Both the position numbers and the translations under genes were made by a program. A stretch of DNA of 64,000 nt, taken from the NCBI RefSeq assembly GCF_030123505.1, contig NZ_CP126115.1:2742001-2806000 (forward strand), read 5' to 3'. Of this stretch, positions 43,547 through 52,637 are shown piece after piece (the first letter of the stretch is position 1; every line of letters begins with the position of its first letter). The DNA is from Neobacillus sp. YX16 (lineage in GTDB: Bacteria; Bacillota; Bacilli; Bacillales; Cytobacillaceae). The notes beneath the pieces are model-generated. The model saw only the letters and a program-made list of their open reading frames with translations. It searched no databases and was not told the DNA's origin.

Positions 43547-44233
43547 ATGATCAAAATAACTCATGCCGCAGGACATGCACTTGGCACACCGGGAAAGAGG
43601 TCACCTGATGGATATAAAGAATGGCAGGTAACGAGTGAGATTGTGAAGCTTGTGATGTTGGAACTAGGAAATTTTGAAGGTGTCATTCAAAAACGGATTG
43701 ATGATCCAACTGGGATTAGTGATATTCCGCTAAACAAACGCTGCGAGCTTGTTAATGGCTGGGGAGCAAATGTCCACATTGATTATCATCTGAATGCTTA
43801 TGGATCTGGTTGGAACAGTGCTAGCGGGACTGAAATATATATGTACACAACAAAGCCAAAAGAGGCAGCTGATCTTGCTGAAAAAATACAAACTAACTTA
43901 GTAAAAGTATTAGGATTTCGTAATCGTGGAGTGAAAGCAGCAGATTTCCAAATGATAAGAGAAACGAAAATGACGGCTATATTAATAGAATTCGCCTTTA
44001 TGACTAACCAAAACGAGGCTATGAAAATGAGAACATCTGAATATCAAAAAAAAGCAGCAAAAGCGGTTGTAGAGGGACTTGTTGCTCAGTATGGACTGAA
44101 AAAGAAACCAGAAGTTTCATCAAATGCTATTATGCTTTATCGTGTGCAAGTGGGGGCATTTTCAGATATCGATAACGCAAAGAGCTTAGTAGAAGATTTG
44201 AAAGCAAAAGGATATCCAGCAATAATGGTTTAA
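43547..44233 (+). CDS. N-acetylmuramoyl-L-alanine amidase (Amidase_3) with short SPOR-like tail
   Basis: A 228-residue peptidoglycan amidase. The Amidase_3 domain (1-180) shows the zinc histidine in ITHAAGHALGTPG, a second histidine in ANVHIDYHLNA and the catalytic glutamate in TAILIEFAFMTN. A SPOR-like half-domain ends the protein (LYRVQVGAFSDIDNAKSLVE). There is no signal peptide, as in phage-type or sporulation amidases that leave by holin or lysis. AAGGGAGG precedes ATG 43547. The SPOR part is shorter than the usual 70 residues. Confidence 0.83.
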   Translation: MIKITHAAGHALGTPGKRSPDGYKEWQVTSEIVKLVMLELGNFEGVIQKRIDDPTGISDIPLNKRCELVNGWGANVHIDYHLNAYGSGWNSASGTEIYMYTTKPKEAADLAEKIQTNLVKVLGFRNRGVKAADFQMIRETKMTAILIEFAFMTNQNEAMKMRTSEYQKKAAKAVVEGLVAQYGLKKKPEVSSNAIMLYRVQVGAFSDIDNAKSLVEDLKAKGYPAIMV

Positions 44234-44311
44234 CATAAACGCTATTAATATACTAACTATTAGCAGTCATAAAAAAATTTATTTTACATCTCTTATAAAG
44301 AGGTGTTTTTT

Positions 44312-44707
44312 TTGAGAAAGAAGCTTATTTTTTCTATTATTATATTGGTCCTGTTCGTTTCATTCTATGAAGTGATGGTAAGTGGAAAAACAGTTACCTA
44401 TATGGGTGAAGATGGGAATTGGCTTATTACGATAAATGCAAAAATAGAAGGACTGAATAGCAGTTATCGAATTGTAGTTAAATATAAAGGTAAAAAAGAG
44501 GTCGAAAATCTCAATTTTAATATTCATCCTCATTATGAAAGTGGTTTACCATTATTGAATGAAAATGGATATTATATCTATGAATGTAAGAATGAGTGTA
44601 CCTACAATGATAAAGAGTCCAAACTGCTTTTATTTATTATTTGGAAGGAAAAGAATCAATCGGTGGAAAACTTGGATTTTATAGATTTGAAAAAAATAAG
44701 AAACTAA
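44312..44707 (+). CDS. Secreted or membrane-anchored hypothetical protein (131 aa)
   Basis: A 131-residue protein with a basic start and one hydrophobic helix (about 4-22), followed by a beta-rich extracellular part (TYMGEDGNWLITINAKIEGL) with two cysteines in YECKNECTY that may form a disulfide. TTG 44312 follows AAAGAGGTG; GTG 44303 overlaps that site. No family is recognised. Confidence 0.6.
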   Translation: MRKKLIFSIIILVLFVSFYEVMVSGKTVTYMGEDGNWLITINAKIEGLNSSYRIVVKYKGKKEVENLNFNIHPHYESGLPLLNENGYYIYECKNECTYNDKESKLLLFIIWKEKNQSVENLDFIDLKKIRN

Positions 44708-44822
44708 TAGGTCTAAAAGTCTAGTAGGAAGTTATAACATTATATGTAACAGCATATGATTACTGTGCAGGCTATGATTATTCATAGTATTATAGTGTTA
44801 TGAATGAATTGGAGGTTTTTGT

Positions 44823-45779
44823 ATGGATTTTATTAGTAGAGTAGCTTCAGAATTGAAAGAAATACTCACGGTTTTCCCGCCGCTTAATCTTCCCGAAGGA
44901 TTGGAGGCAGCTAGACAAGCTCCTGTCATTCCAATTGAAAAATCTGAAAGCGTTAACATTTCGACACTCACTATACCTGGCGGTGATGGACAAGATATGA
45001 AGGTTAAGATTTATGAACCTGTATCGAGAAATGCGGAAAAGCTTCCAGCTCTTTTATTTATTCATGGGGGAGGTTACGTATTAGGAGATGCGGATGGCTC
45101 TGATGGCGACTGCCAACTCTTTGCTGAAGAAGCAGAGTGTGTTGTCGTATCCGTGGATTACCGCCTTGCTCCTGAGCATCCATATCCTGCGCCATTAGAG
45201 GACTGTTATGCTGCTTTGGTATGGATGACCAATGCCGCGGATGAGTTAAAGATTGATGTGTCGCGTGTTGCTGTCGCGGGTCAAAGTGCAGGTGGTGGAT
45301 TGACCGCGGCATTAAGTTTGTTAGCTCGTGATCGCAAGGGGCCAGCTATCTCTTTCCAAATGCCATTATATCCGATGATTGATGACCGTAATGTTACACC
45401 TTCTAGTTACGAAATTACAGACGAACGTGCGATCTGGAATCGTGGAAATAATTTAGCAGGGTGGAGGATGTATTTAGGTGAACATGCAAACGGAGAAATT
45501 TCACCCTATGCAGCACCTGCTCGTGCAAAAAATCTTTCTAACCTGCCACCTACCTTTACTTGTGTTGGTCAATTAGATCCGTTCCGTGATGAAACCATTG
45601 AATACGTAGCTAAATTGGCGCAGGCAGGAGTTGCTGTTGAATTCCACCTCTATCCTGGTGCTTACCATGGTTTTGAACTTTTAAATCCAACTTCAGAAAT
45701 AGGGAAACAAGCAAGAAATGAATATGTTCAAGCGTTGAAAAAGGCGTTCCAGCCTCAACCAGAATCGGTCAGTATCTAA
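44823..45779 (+). CDS. Alpha/beta hydrolase, hormone-sensitive-lipase family esterase
   Basis: A 318-residue esterase of family IV. The oxyanion motif is FIHGGGYVLGD (about 79-89), the nucleophile serine lies in VAGQSAGGG (about 150-158), the aspartate in GQLDPFRDE and the histidine in GAYHGFEL. It hydrolyses short-chain acyl or aryl esters in the cytoplasm; the natural substrate is unknown. TTGGAGG lies ten bases ahead of the ATG. It is a single-gene unit with a terminator. Confidence 0.88.
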   Translation: MDFISRVASELKEILTVFPPLNLPEGLEAARQAPVIPIEKSESVNISTLTIPGGDGQDMKVKIYEPVSRNAEKLPALLFIHGGGYVLGDADGSDGDCQLFAEEAECVVVSVDYRLAPEHPYPAPLEDCYAALVWMTNAADELKIDVSRVAVAGQSAGGGLTAALSLLARDRKGPAISFQMPLYPMIDDRNVTPSSYEITDERAIWNRGNNLAGWRMYLGEHANGEISPYAAPARAKNLSNLPPTFTCVGQLDPFRDETIEYVAKLAQAGVAVEFHLYPGAYHGFELLNPTSEIGKQARNEYVQALKKAFQPQPESVSI

Positions 45780-45789
45780 AAATAACTCT

Positions 45790-45828
45790 AGCGCAATGGA
45801 TTAGTTAATATTCCATTGCGCTTTTTAA
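45790..45828 (+). terminator. Rho-independent terminator
   Basis: AGCGCAATGGA and TCCATTGCGCT form the stem, followed by TTTTAATT. Confidence 0.8.
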
Positions 45829-45895
45829 TTTACATACAAAACATAGAATAATAAAATATATGAATGAGTATTTTATAGAAAGTGAGGATTCCGTT

Positions 45896-46444
45896 ATGAT
45901 TGTTAAACAAAAAGAATTTACTATCAATGGTTTACGTTATTTTATCAGGTCTGCAATGGAGAAAGATGCGAAGAGCTTATCTGAAGTACGAGTACAGATA
46001 GATGGCGAAACAGAAAATTTAGATAGAGAACCAGGCGAGGCTTACATAAATGAAACGGGTTTTAAGAATATGATTAAAGAAGATTCAGAACGGGTCAGCA
46101 ACTTATTTTTAGTAGCAGAAATTAATGATAGAATTATAGGTTTTTCCAGATGTGAAGGGAACCAATTGAAACGTTCCTCCCATAAAGTAGAGTTTGGTGT
46201 TTGTGTATTAAAAGAATATTGGGGATATGGGATAGGAAAAAGGCTTTTAGAAGAATGTGTTCTTTGGGCAGACACCAATGGAATAAAGAAAATGAACTTG
46301 AATGTTCTCGAAACGAATGATAAAGCGATAAAGCTGTATCAAATATATGGGTTTGAAGTGGAAGGGACTTTAAAGTATGACAAACTTTTATCCGACGGAA
46401 ATTTCTACAATACCGTTTTAATGGGTAGGAGTAATCAGCCGTAA
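45896..46444 (+). CDS. GNAT acetyltransferase, RimI/phosphinothricin type
   Basis: A 182-residue GNAT. The acetyl-CoA loop is in LKEYWGYGIGKRLLEECVLW and the C-terminal LNVLETNDKAIKLYQIYGFE is typical of the family. The substrate is unknown. ATG 45896 is preceded by GTGAGG at nine bases; ATG 45860 would add 12 residues without a site. Confidence 0.75.
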   Translation: MIVKQKEFTINGLRYFIRSAMEKDAKSLSEVRVQIDGETENLDREPGEAYINETGFKNMIKEDSERVSNLFLVAEINDRIIGFSRCEGNQLKRSSHKVEFGVCVLKEYWGYGIGKRLLEECVLWADTNGIKKMNLNVLETNDKAIKLYQIYGFEVEGTLKYDKLLSDGNFYNTVLMGRSNQP

Positions 46445-46582
46445 TATTTTGTACATAGAGATAGTTTTGAAAAATGTTTAAAGTGGATGGTCTATTTTTA
46501 GATGAATTGGATGGTTAAGAAAAGTTCAAGTTGCGCTATCATTAATTAGTAAATAGCACTAATAAAAAAGACGAGGTGCAGC

Positions 46583-46774
46583 ATGGAGATATTATCTGTT
46601 TTAGTCGTTTTAATCTTAATTGTTGCTGTGGTTTCAACCCTGGCATTAACGGGGAAGCCTGATGAAAACTATAGCGATTCCACAAAAAGGAATACAACCA
46701 ATTTAACTTTAATATATGTGGTGATTATTTTTATATCATTAGTTTCCCTAGGAATCTACATTTGGCTGACTTAG
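46583..46774 (+). CDS. Small membrane protein (63 aa)
   Basis: A 63-residue protein with two membrane helices (3-23 and 42-61) joined by a polar loop (GKPDENYSDSTKRNTTN). CGAGGTG precedes the ATG. A hairpin closes it. Function unknown. Confidence 0.6.
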   Translation: MEILSVLVVLILIVAVVSTLALTGKPDENYSDSTKRNTTNLTLIYVVIIFISLVSLGIYIWLT

Positions 46775-46784
46775 AAAATGGTTA

Positions 46785-46813
46785 AAAGGATCAGAATAAA
46801 ATCCTGATCCTTA
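46785..46813. terminator. Bidirectional terminator
   Basis: AAGGATCAG and CTGATCCTT form a stem between the small membrane protein gene and the convergent MocR gene. Confidence 0.65.
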
Positions 46814-48253
46814 TCATTTCTTGGAAACAGCCTTTAGAGCATCCGCAAACCTTCGTATTCCTTCGTTAATATCTACTTCATTTTCCCGTGAAAACGTAAA
46901 ACGGACAAATCCTTTTTCAGAACCCATGGTTAAACCAGGCACATAAATGACTCCCCGTTTAATGGACTCTTCGAGTAAATGAATTTCATTAAATTCTTTT
47001 TTTATCCTGCACCAGATATGAATTCCGCCTTTAGGAATATAAAAATCTACTTGGTCGTTTAGATAAGTTTGAAGGCTATTGACAATTTGATTTCTTCTAC
47101 TTTCTAAATGAATAACTAAATTCTTAATATGTGATTCGAAGTTCGTCGAATCTAGAAAGTCATTTGCAATCCATTGGGTGTAACTGGCATGTCCAAAATC
47201 AACCTGCTGCTTGGCATCTGATAACCTTTCGATTACCGCTTTTGGACCTATAATCCAGCCTATCCTCAAACCTGATGCTACGATTTTGGTCAGGGAGCTA
47301 ATATATAAAACATTCCCATAATGATCTAATGATTTAAGGGTATGAATTTTTTCTCCTGTAAAAGAGGTTAGACTGTAAGGATCATCCTCAACAACGGGAA
47401 TTCCATATTCAGATGATATTTCAATAACCTTTTTGCGTCTTTCTTCAGACATTAATGTACCGGTTGGATTTTGAAAAATAGGGTTTAAAAAAATCATTCG
47501 GATTCTATGTTTTTTATACAATGCAGTTATATCATTGGGATCAATTCCATTTTGATCTCCCATTAAGTCATATGTTTTGATTCCTGCTGATTTAAACACT
47601 GGTAGATTGTAATGATAGGAAGGATTTTCAATCGCGACAGCGTCCCCAGGTTTTAACAAACATTGTACAACCAGATGCAGCGCTTGTTGTGCACCGGATG
47701 TAACTAGTATCGATGATGGGTTCGTTTCAATTCCACGAAACTGCCTAACATGGTTCGAAAGGGTTTGCCGCAGGATAGCATTACCTTTGGGATGGTCGTA
47801 TCCTAATGATCCAATAAAGGACCGATTAGAAGTAATCTCTCGTAATGAATGCATCGGAAAGAGATCCTGAGACAATTCACCACTAGCTAAATTTATTAGG
47901 CTATGCTCGGCCATTTCTTTGTGTATTCTTTGCGTAACAGGCAAATTTGGTAAAAACGAACCTGCCTCAATATATCGGTTCCAACTTGGGATCCGTTTCT
48001 TGGAAAGGCCCCAAATATCTTTACTGATGGTTGTTCCGCTGCCCCTATTTCGATCAATCAGACCATTTGATTCCAATTCATCATAAGCAGCGATCACTGT
48101 GCTTCTATTTACACCAAGTTCCTTAGCCAAACCTCTTTCGGAAGGTAGAGGTTTATCATGCGGAAAAGTTCCATCACCAATTCCGGTCTCAATATATAAA
48201 GCAAGTTGTTTATAAATAGGCATTTTTGAATCTCTATTCGGTTTCCAATCCAT
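46814..48253 (-). CDS. MocR/PdxR-type regulator (GntR HTH plus aminotransferase domain)
   Basis: A 479-residue transcription factor. Residues 1-75 are a GntR winged helix (PIYKQLALYIETGIGDG and LPSERGLAKELGVNRSTVIA). Residues 110-479 are a class I aminotransferase-like domain with the PLP lysine in YISSLTKIVASGLRIG. MocR proteins sense PLP-linked ligands and regulate vitamin B6, GABA or taurine genes. No such target is adjacent. ATG 48253 follows AAAGGATG; the frame is open far upstream but lacks another site. Confidence 0.85.
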   Translation of the reverse strand: MDWKPNRDSKMPIYKQLALYIETGIGDGTFPHDKPLPSERGLAKELGVNRSTVIAAYDELESNGLIDRNRGSGTTISKDIWGLSKKRIPSWNRYIEAGSFLPNLPVTQRIHKEMAEHSLINLASGELSQDLFPMHSLREITSNRSFIGSLGYDHPKGNAILRQTLSNHVRQFRGIETNPSSILVTSGAQQALHLVVQCLLKPGDAVAIENPSYHYNLPVFKSAGIKTYDLMGDQNGIDPNDITALYKKHRIRMIFLNPIFQNPTGTLMSEERRKKVIEISSEYGIPVVEDDPYSLTSFTGEKIHTLKSLDHYGNVLYISSLTKIVASGLRIGWIIGPKAVIERLSDAKQQVDFGHASYTQWIANDFLDSTNFESHIKNLVIHLESRRNQIVNSLQTYLNDQVDFYIPKGGIHIWCRIKKEFNEIHLLEESIKRGVIYVPGLTMGSEKGFVRFTFSRENEVDINEGIRRFADALKAVSKK

Positions 48254-48421
48254 GTGATACATCCTTTTAATTGAGGTCTCTACTACCATTGTATACTTTT
48301 CCAAAAAATAATTCATTTGTTGAAACCAATTCAAGAATTTATACGATGGAAGGGACTGAAGGGGGCGGAAATAATATGGGTAGGGCGTTGTGGGAAGCGT
48401 AGTGTTAAAAAAGGTAAGCAA

Positions 48422-48748
48422 CTAAAAGTGCTTACCAATTAAAACCTCATCTAGAGAAAGGACTCTATGCTTTAACTCATTATTCCAATCTAAAAATCCG
48501 ATCACCATTTGATTAGCCTCTGTTATGGTCGCATATCGGAAATGCTCATTCCCATTTATCACAAAAGCTTTTTCCTGTATTGCCTCCATCTTCGCAAAGA
48601 CACATTCTGTGTATTCAAGTGGTAGAAATTCATCTATACCTTCTGCTGGTCTGCCAACCCATTTAAAAAGGAAATCTTTGATTGCAAATTGCTCAATCAT
48701 CGATAATTTTTTCTTAAATGTCAGCTTATCTACGGTTATTGTATTCAA
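48422..48748 (-). CDS. Hypothetical protein (108 aa)
   Basis: A 108-residue soluble protein (NTITVDKLTFKKKLSMIEQF...) with a mixed alpha/beta pattern and no signal peptide. TTG 48748 lies eight bases after AAGGAG; GTG 48757 overlaps that site. It lies 168 bases upstream of the MocR gene on the same strand. No family is recognised. Confidence 0.55.
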   Translation of the reverse strand: MNTITVDKLTFKKKLSMIEQFAIKDFLFKWVGRPAEGIDEFLPLEYTECVFAKMEAIQEKAFVINGNEHFRYATITEANQMVIGFLDWNNELKHRVLSLDEVLIGKHF

Positions 48749-48962
48749 TTTAATCACTCCTTAATTAGTAGGTAAAGTTTATACTTTCAATCTCCTAACA
48801 TCAACTCTATTACAGTGACAGAATATTTACATTTTGATTGCAGGCATAGTCCAAGAAATTGATAGGTTTGAAATTTCCGTTGCGATATGTGGAAATATGG
48901 GTCATTTTTCATATCAATTTTTCATAAATAACTAAGAAACCTTTAAAAAGGGGGGATGATGT

Positions 48963-49675
48963 ATGCGAGCAAATTACAGAAGATGGTCAGAATATCCTTA
49001 CCCAGGGGAAGAAAACCCTCCTCAAGGATCCTCAGAACCAAGAGATTGGCCAATGTTTTTTATTTTTAGAGAAAAAGACAATATATTCTTAGACCCTTTT
49101 CGTCAGCGCATTAATTGGAGAATTAAAAATCCTAATGATATTGATTGGGAGAAAGAATTACCAATAGTAGAGGCAACATTAAAATTATTAACGCCAAGTC
49201 AAATACAAATTGCAAAATATTGGGGAACAGTGAGATAACGGAGAGAATTTCTACTATGACCTGTGATTTAGCAGACAAGCATAGGCTGGGGTCACCCGAT
49301 ATAGCTAGGGTGTTAGGATTTCTTCATGCTTCATTAAATGATGCATTTGTTATAACCTGGTATTTTAAATACCTTTGGGACGTGGCACGTCCAAACCAAT
49401 ATAGCAACGACCTATCTCCTGTTTTGTCAACACCTCGTTTTCCGTCCTATCCCTCTGCACACGCTACTGTGGCAGGTTGTGCAGAGGTTCTATTAAGTTA
49501 TTTTTTTCCTGAAGAGGTATCTGAAATAAAGGGAAGAATGGAATTGAGTGCTCAATCTCGTCTATATGCAGGAGTCCATTTTAAAGTAGATAACGATGAT
49601 GGATTAGATTTAGGCAGGCAAATTGGTGAAGTGGTTGTGAAAGTTTTAAGAGTGCAAAATGTAAAATTGAGGTAA
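48963..49675 (+). pseudogene. Frameshifted PAP2/vanadium haloperoxidase-like gene
   Basis: Two frames form one protein of about 237 residues. The first (48963-49238, good AAAGGGGGG site) ends IQIAKYWGTVR. The second resumes at about 49230 with SEITERISTM and carries the vanadate/phosphate motifs ARPNQYS, YPSAHATVAG and a late RLYAGVHF. These belong to PAP2-type acid phosphatases and haloperoxidases. Restoring one G in GGAACAGTGAG gives YWGTGEITERI and joins the frames, so the lesion is a single-base loss or a sequencing error. Confidence 0.8.
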
Positions 49676-49703
49676 AAGCGATGCTTAAAGCATCGCTTTT
49701 TTA
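49674..49703 (+). terminator. Rho-independent terminator
   Basis: AAAAGCGATGC and GCATCGCTTTT with a five-base loop, followed by TT. Confidence 0.75.
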
Positions 49704-49724
49704 GGCATAGCTTAACTTTTCACA

Positions 49725-49880
49725 TTAGCTTGGGTCGTTTTCATCTAAAGTCAAAACCGTCACATTCGTTGATTCCCCGTTCTCAATTTCCTCCTGAGTG
49801 GCATCTTGACTTAATATATCCTCAGTATTAATACCCTCCGCGAGAGTTGGTTCTCCTTTGGAATATGAATCTTTTTTCAT
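49725..49880 (-). CDS. Small acidic protein (51 aa)
   Basis: A leftward 51-codon frame beginning MKKDSYSKGEPTLAEG and ending DENDPS, strongly acidic and threonine-rich, with no hydrophobic segment. GGGGTGA lies six bases upstream of the ATG. It converges with the haloperoxidase-like gene. The composition looks like an intrinsically disordered spore-type or stress-type small protein. No family is recognised. Confidence 0.5.
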   Translation of the reverse strand: MKKDSYSKGEPTLAEGINTEDILSQDATQEEIENGESTNVTVLTLDENDPS

Positions 49881-50076
49881 ATCAGTCACCCCAATCAATA
49901 CATTTTGCGTTAAAAATAATCGCTAATTTATTGTTCACAAAAAGGGAAAAAACATTCTTTTATTTGGGTAACTCATTAGTCAGACACCTGTTTTCCCAAA
50001 AAAATCTTATATTTATCTATGATTCTGAATTCCAAATTGGTTACATAATTATAGACTAAAAAGATAGGACAAGGTG

Positions 50077-50646
50077 ATGTTTATTTTTCAGAAATTTATA
50101 GCCACTATTATTGGCAGTTTGCTATTAGGAATTGGAGTAAACGGGTTTCTTGTGCCTAATCATTTAATTGATGGTGGAATCCTAGGAATTGCATTAATCC
50201 TTCATTATTTCTATCATTTTCAGACAGGAATGACCATGATCGCTTTGAGTGCCCCAATCTGTGTATTGTCAATACTGAGTGAGAAAAGTTATTTTCTTAG
50301 CAGTTTGCAGGGATTGTTGGTCTCTTCTTTATTTATTGATTTACTCTCACCGCTTCGTCATCAATTTATCATTTCACAGCTTGGTAGTGCGTTAATAGGA
50401 GGAGTCATCATTGGAACGGGAGTTGGTTTGATGCTGCGGTATAAGTCGAGTACAGGGGGTACGGACTTACTCGCAAAAATCATTTCTGGAAGGTTTTCTT
50501 TAAATTTAGCACTTGTCATTATACTAATCGATGGAATTATTGTTTTAGCAGGTTTTAGTGTACTGGAAACGGACAGCTTCCTTTATTCTTGTGTCGCTAT
50601 AACCACTGTTGGGATAACAACTTTTCTGATTGAAAAGAAATATTGA
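50077..50646 (+). CDS. YitT-like membrane protein
   Basis: A 189-residue membrane protein with about five hydrophobic segments, matching the YitT/DUF161 membrane module: GSLLLGIGVNGFLVPNHLID, then GTGVGLMLRYKSSTGGTDLL. The C-terminal cytoplasmic DUF2179 domain of full YitT proteins is missing, so this is a short form. Transport function is suspected for the family but unproven. AGGACAAGG precedes the start; GTG 50074 is an alternative. Confidence 0.75.
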   Translation: MFIFQKFIATIIGSLLLGIGVNGFLVPNHLIDGGILGIALILHYFYHFQTGMTMIALSAPICVLSILSEKSYFLSSLQGLLVSSLFIDLLSPLRHQFIISQLGSALIGGVIIGTGVGLMLRYKSSTGGTDLLAKIISGRFSLNLALVIILIDGIIVLAGFSVLETDSFLYSCVAITTVGITTFLIEKKY

Positions 50647-50858
50647 ACCAGTGATAAGTCAAAAGGGAACGGCTCAGATATATATAATTACTACAGTTCT
50701 TTAAATAACTGAAGTTATTCGTTGTGCCTATGGGTTAACGCCTAATCTTGGGACAAACGCGGTACATAGTATGAGATTGTGATTATTCAAAGGTGTGAGA
50801 TATTTCTATTTCATTTGTAGGATGATAAAAAACAAACAGGGTGGGGTAATGAATCAAA

Positions 50859-51229
50859 ATGAATGAGCCAAAACAATACCGTGGTGATTTGTTGGAATGG
50901 TGTAAAATCGCTGAGTTAAATTGAGAGGGTATGAATCAAAGGAATCCAGAACTTATTAATCACGAAAGCTTAAAGGATTGGGAAGACTCCTGCCGCCATT
51001 TAAAAGCCAACTTACAGGGAAGCATAAACGCGGACCTCGATGAATGAAATCACATGTGTTAAATAGTATTGCTCCTTTTGTAATATATGGATTGCATGAA
51101 GCCAAACATACGTCATTTGCACATGCATTACAGGAAGTGGCTGCAATAACCTATTTAATGGGTAATGGTATGGATCCGCAGACCGCATATTTAACTCTTG
51201 AATCTTGGGAAATTAATGAGATGTTTTAA
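50859..51229 (+). pseudogene. Fragmented small cytosolic-protein gene
   Basis: One ancestral protein of about 120 residues is spread over three pieces. MNEPKQYRGDLLEWCKIAEL stops at TGA 50922-50924. The same frame resumes with EGMNQRNPELINHESLKDWE and stops at TGA 51045-51047. A shifted frame from 51044 gives MKSHVLNSIAPFVIYGLHEA and runs to WEINEMF at 51229. The content reads as one continuous helical protein resembling small cytosolic Bacillus proteins. Alternatively the last two are coupled tiny genes overlapping by ATGA. Confidence 0.55.
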
Positions 51230-51418
51230 AATTGAATGGTTCAAAGTGAACACCGTTTGTAAACAATATCCAACATCAGGGGCAAATCCATTGGAGTAGC
51301 GCCTTTTTTTTATGTAAAAAAACAGATGGAAGTCTTGTATAATCAAAAAGAAGGAATTGTATTATAGAGAGAGAATTTAATATCATTATAGTAATATTGA
51401 ATTTTTTTAGGAGGATAT

Positions 51419-51979
51419 ATGAAATTTGTTTTAATATTTGGTCCGCAGGCTGTTGGGAAAATGACAGTTGGGCAGGAATTAGCTAAAATAACTGGATTGA
51501 AGCTTTTTCATAATCACATGACGATTGAAATGGTTACCCCCATTTTTGACTTCGGTACGAAAGAAGGACAAAGATTAGTCAGCTTATTTCGGAAGGAGAT
51601 ATTTGAAGCCGCAGCAAAAAGCGATTTGGAAGGCTTGATTTTTACCTATGTCTGGGCGTTTAACCATCCATCTGATTGGAACTATGTCAATGAAGTCTGT
51701 AAGATTTTTGAGTCAAGAGGCGGCACTGTTTACTTCGTCGAACTTGAGGCTGACCTGAATGAAAGACTTGAGCGAAATAAAAGTCCACATCGACTTGAGC
51801 ATAAACCTACAAAAAGAAATATTGAATGGTCTGAAAATAATCTAAAGAAGTCATTGGAAAAATACAGATTAAATTCCTTAGAGGGAGAAATTTCCAAAGA
51901 GGAATATATCAGAATTAATAATACAAGCATGAGTGCCGAAGAAGTAGCGAAAGTCATTAAAGACAAATTTCTTTTATAA
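51419..51979 (+). CDS. P-loop kinase-like protein
   Basis: A 186-residue nucleoside/shikimate-kinase-like ATPase. Walker A is FGPQAVGKMTVGQEL (about 7-21), with methionine replacing the usual Ser/Thr after Lys but threonine next. A lid-like basic region (RLERNKSPHRLEHKPTKRN) lies at about 120-140. The phosphoacceptor is unknown. TTAGGAGG precedes the ATG. The next gene starts 33 bases on and may be co-transcribed. Confidence 0.75.
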   Translation: MKFVLIFGPQAVGKMTVGQELAKITGLKLFHNHMTIEMVTPIFDFGTKEGQRLVSLFRKEIFEAAAKSDLEGLIFTYVWAFNHPSDWNYVNEVCKIFESRGGTVYFVELEADLNERLERNKSPHRLEHKPTKRNIEWSENNLKKSLEKYRLNSLEGEISKEEYIRINNTSMSAEEVAKVIKDKFLL

Positions 51980-52012
51980 ATATCTGGTAAGTTTTAAGAA
52001 GAGGAGAACATT

Positions 52013-52543
52013 ATGGAGACTAAATACATCAAATTAACAAACCCTGACCAAACGCTTGTAGAGGTTTTTAATCGATGGGATAACGATCCCGAATTAATCC
52101 CACTAACACGACCTAACCAAAACAGGGCTGCTTTAGAACGCCGTGACACCATGACCCTGGATGACCTAAAAAAAAGACTGGATCACCATCACACATATCT
52201 GATTTATCTTGATGACCTATTGATTGGTGAAATGAACTATATGGTTGATCCGAACCATCTCTATAAGAAAGAGGAAGGAACTGCCTGGATAGGCATTACC
52301 ATTGGAGAACCGGAAGGACGAGGGAAAGGGATCGGGTACCACGCTATCCATTTCTTAGAAGAGGAGATTAAGAAGGATGGGTTAAATCGTGTAGAATTGG
52401 GCGTGTTTGAATTTAATAAACAGGCTCGAAATCTGTATGAGAAGCTAGGCTACAAGGAAATCGGCCGAATCGAAAATTTCACCTATTGGGCTGATAAAAT
52501 GTGGTTCGATATCCGTATGGAGAAGTACCTAGGAGAGAACTAG
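52013..52543 (+). CDS. GNAT acetyltransferase
   Basis: A 176-residue GNAT with the acetyl-CoA loop in GEPEGRGKGIGYHAIHFLEE and the C-terminal FEFNKQARNLYEKLGYKEIG. The substrate is unknown. GAAGAGGAG precedes the ATG. It follows the kinase-like gene closely. Confidence 0.78.
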   Translation: METKYIKLTNPDQTLVEVFNRWDNDPELIPLTRPNQNRAALERRDTMTLDDLKKRLDHHHTYLIYLDDLLIGEMNYMVDPNHLYKKEEGTAWIGITIGEPEGRGKGIGYHAIHFLEEEIKKDGLNRVELGVFEFNKQARNLYEKLGYKEIGRIENFTYWADKMWFDIRMEKYLGEN

Positions 52544-52637
52544 CTAATAGTCTTAATCGTAACGGCTGCAATTCTTAATGATGGAATGAATTTTTTTTAA
52601 ATCAATCATTTTTCTATAAAAAAAGAGGATGCGTAAA

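Noticed and set aside
49847..50059. 70-codon ORF on the plus strand
   Set aside because: It overlaps the leftward 51-residue gene, which has the better ribosome binding site and composition.
51270..51315. Weak hairpin AGGGGC/GCGCCT with a T-tract
   Set aside because: The stem has a mismatch and a long loop; too weak to list as a terminator.
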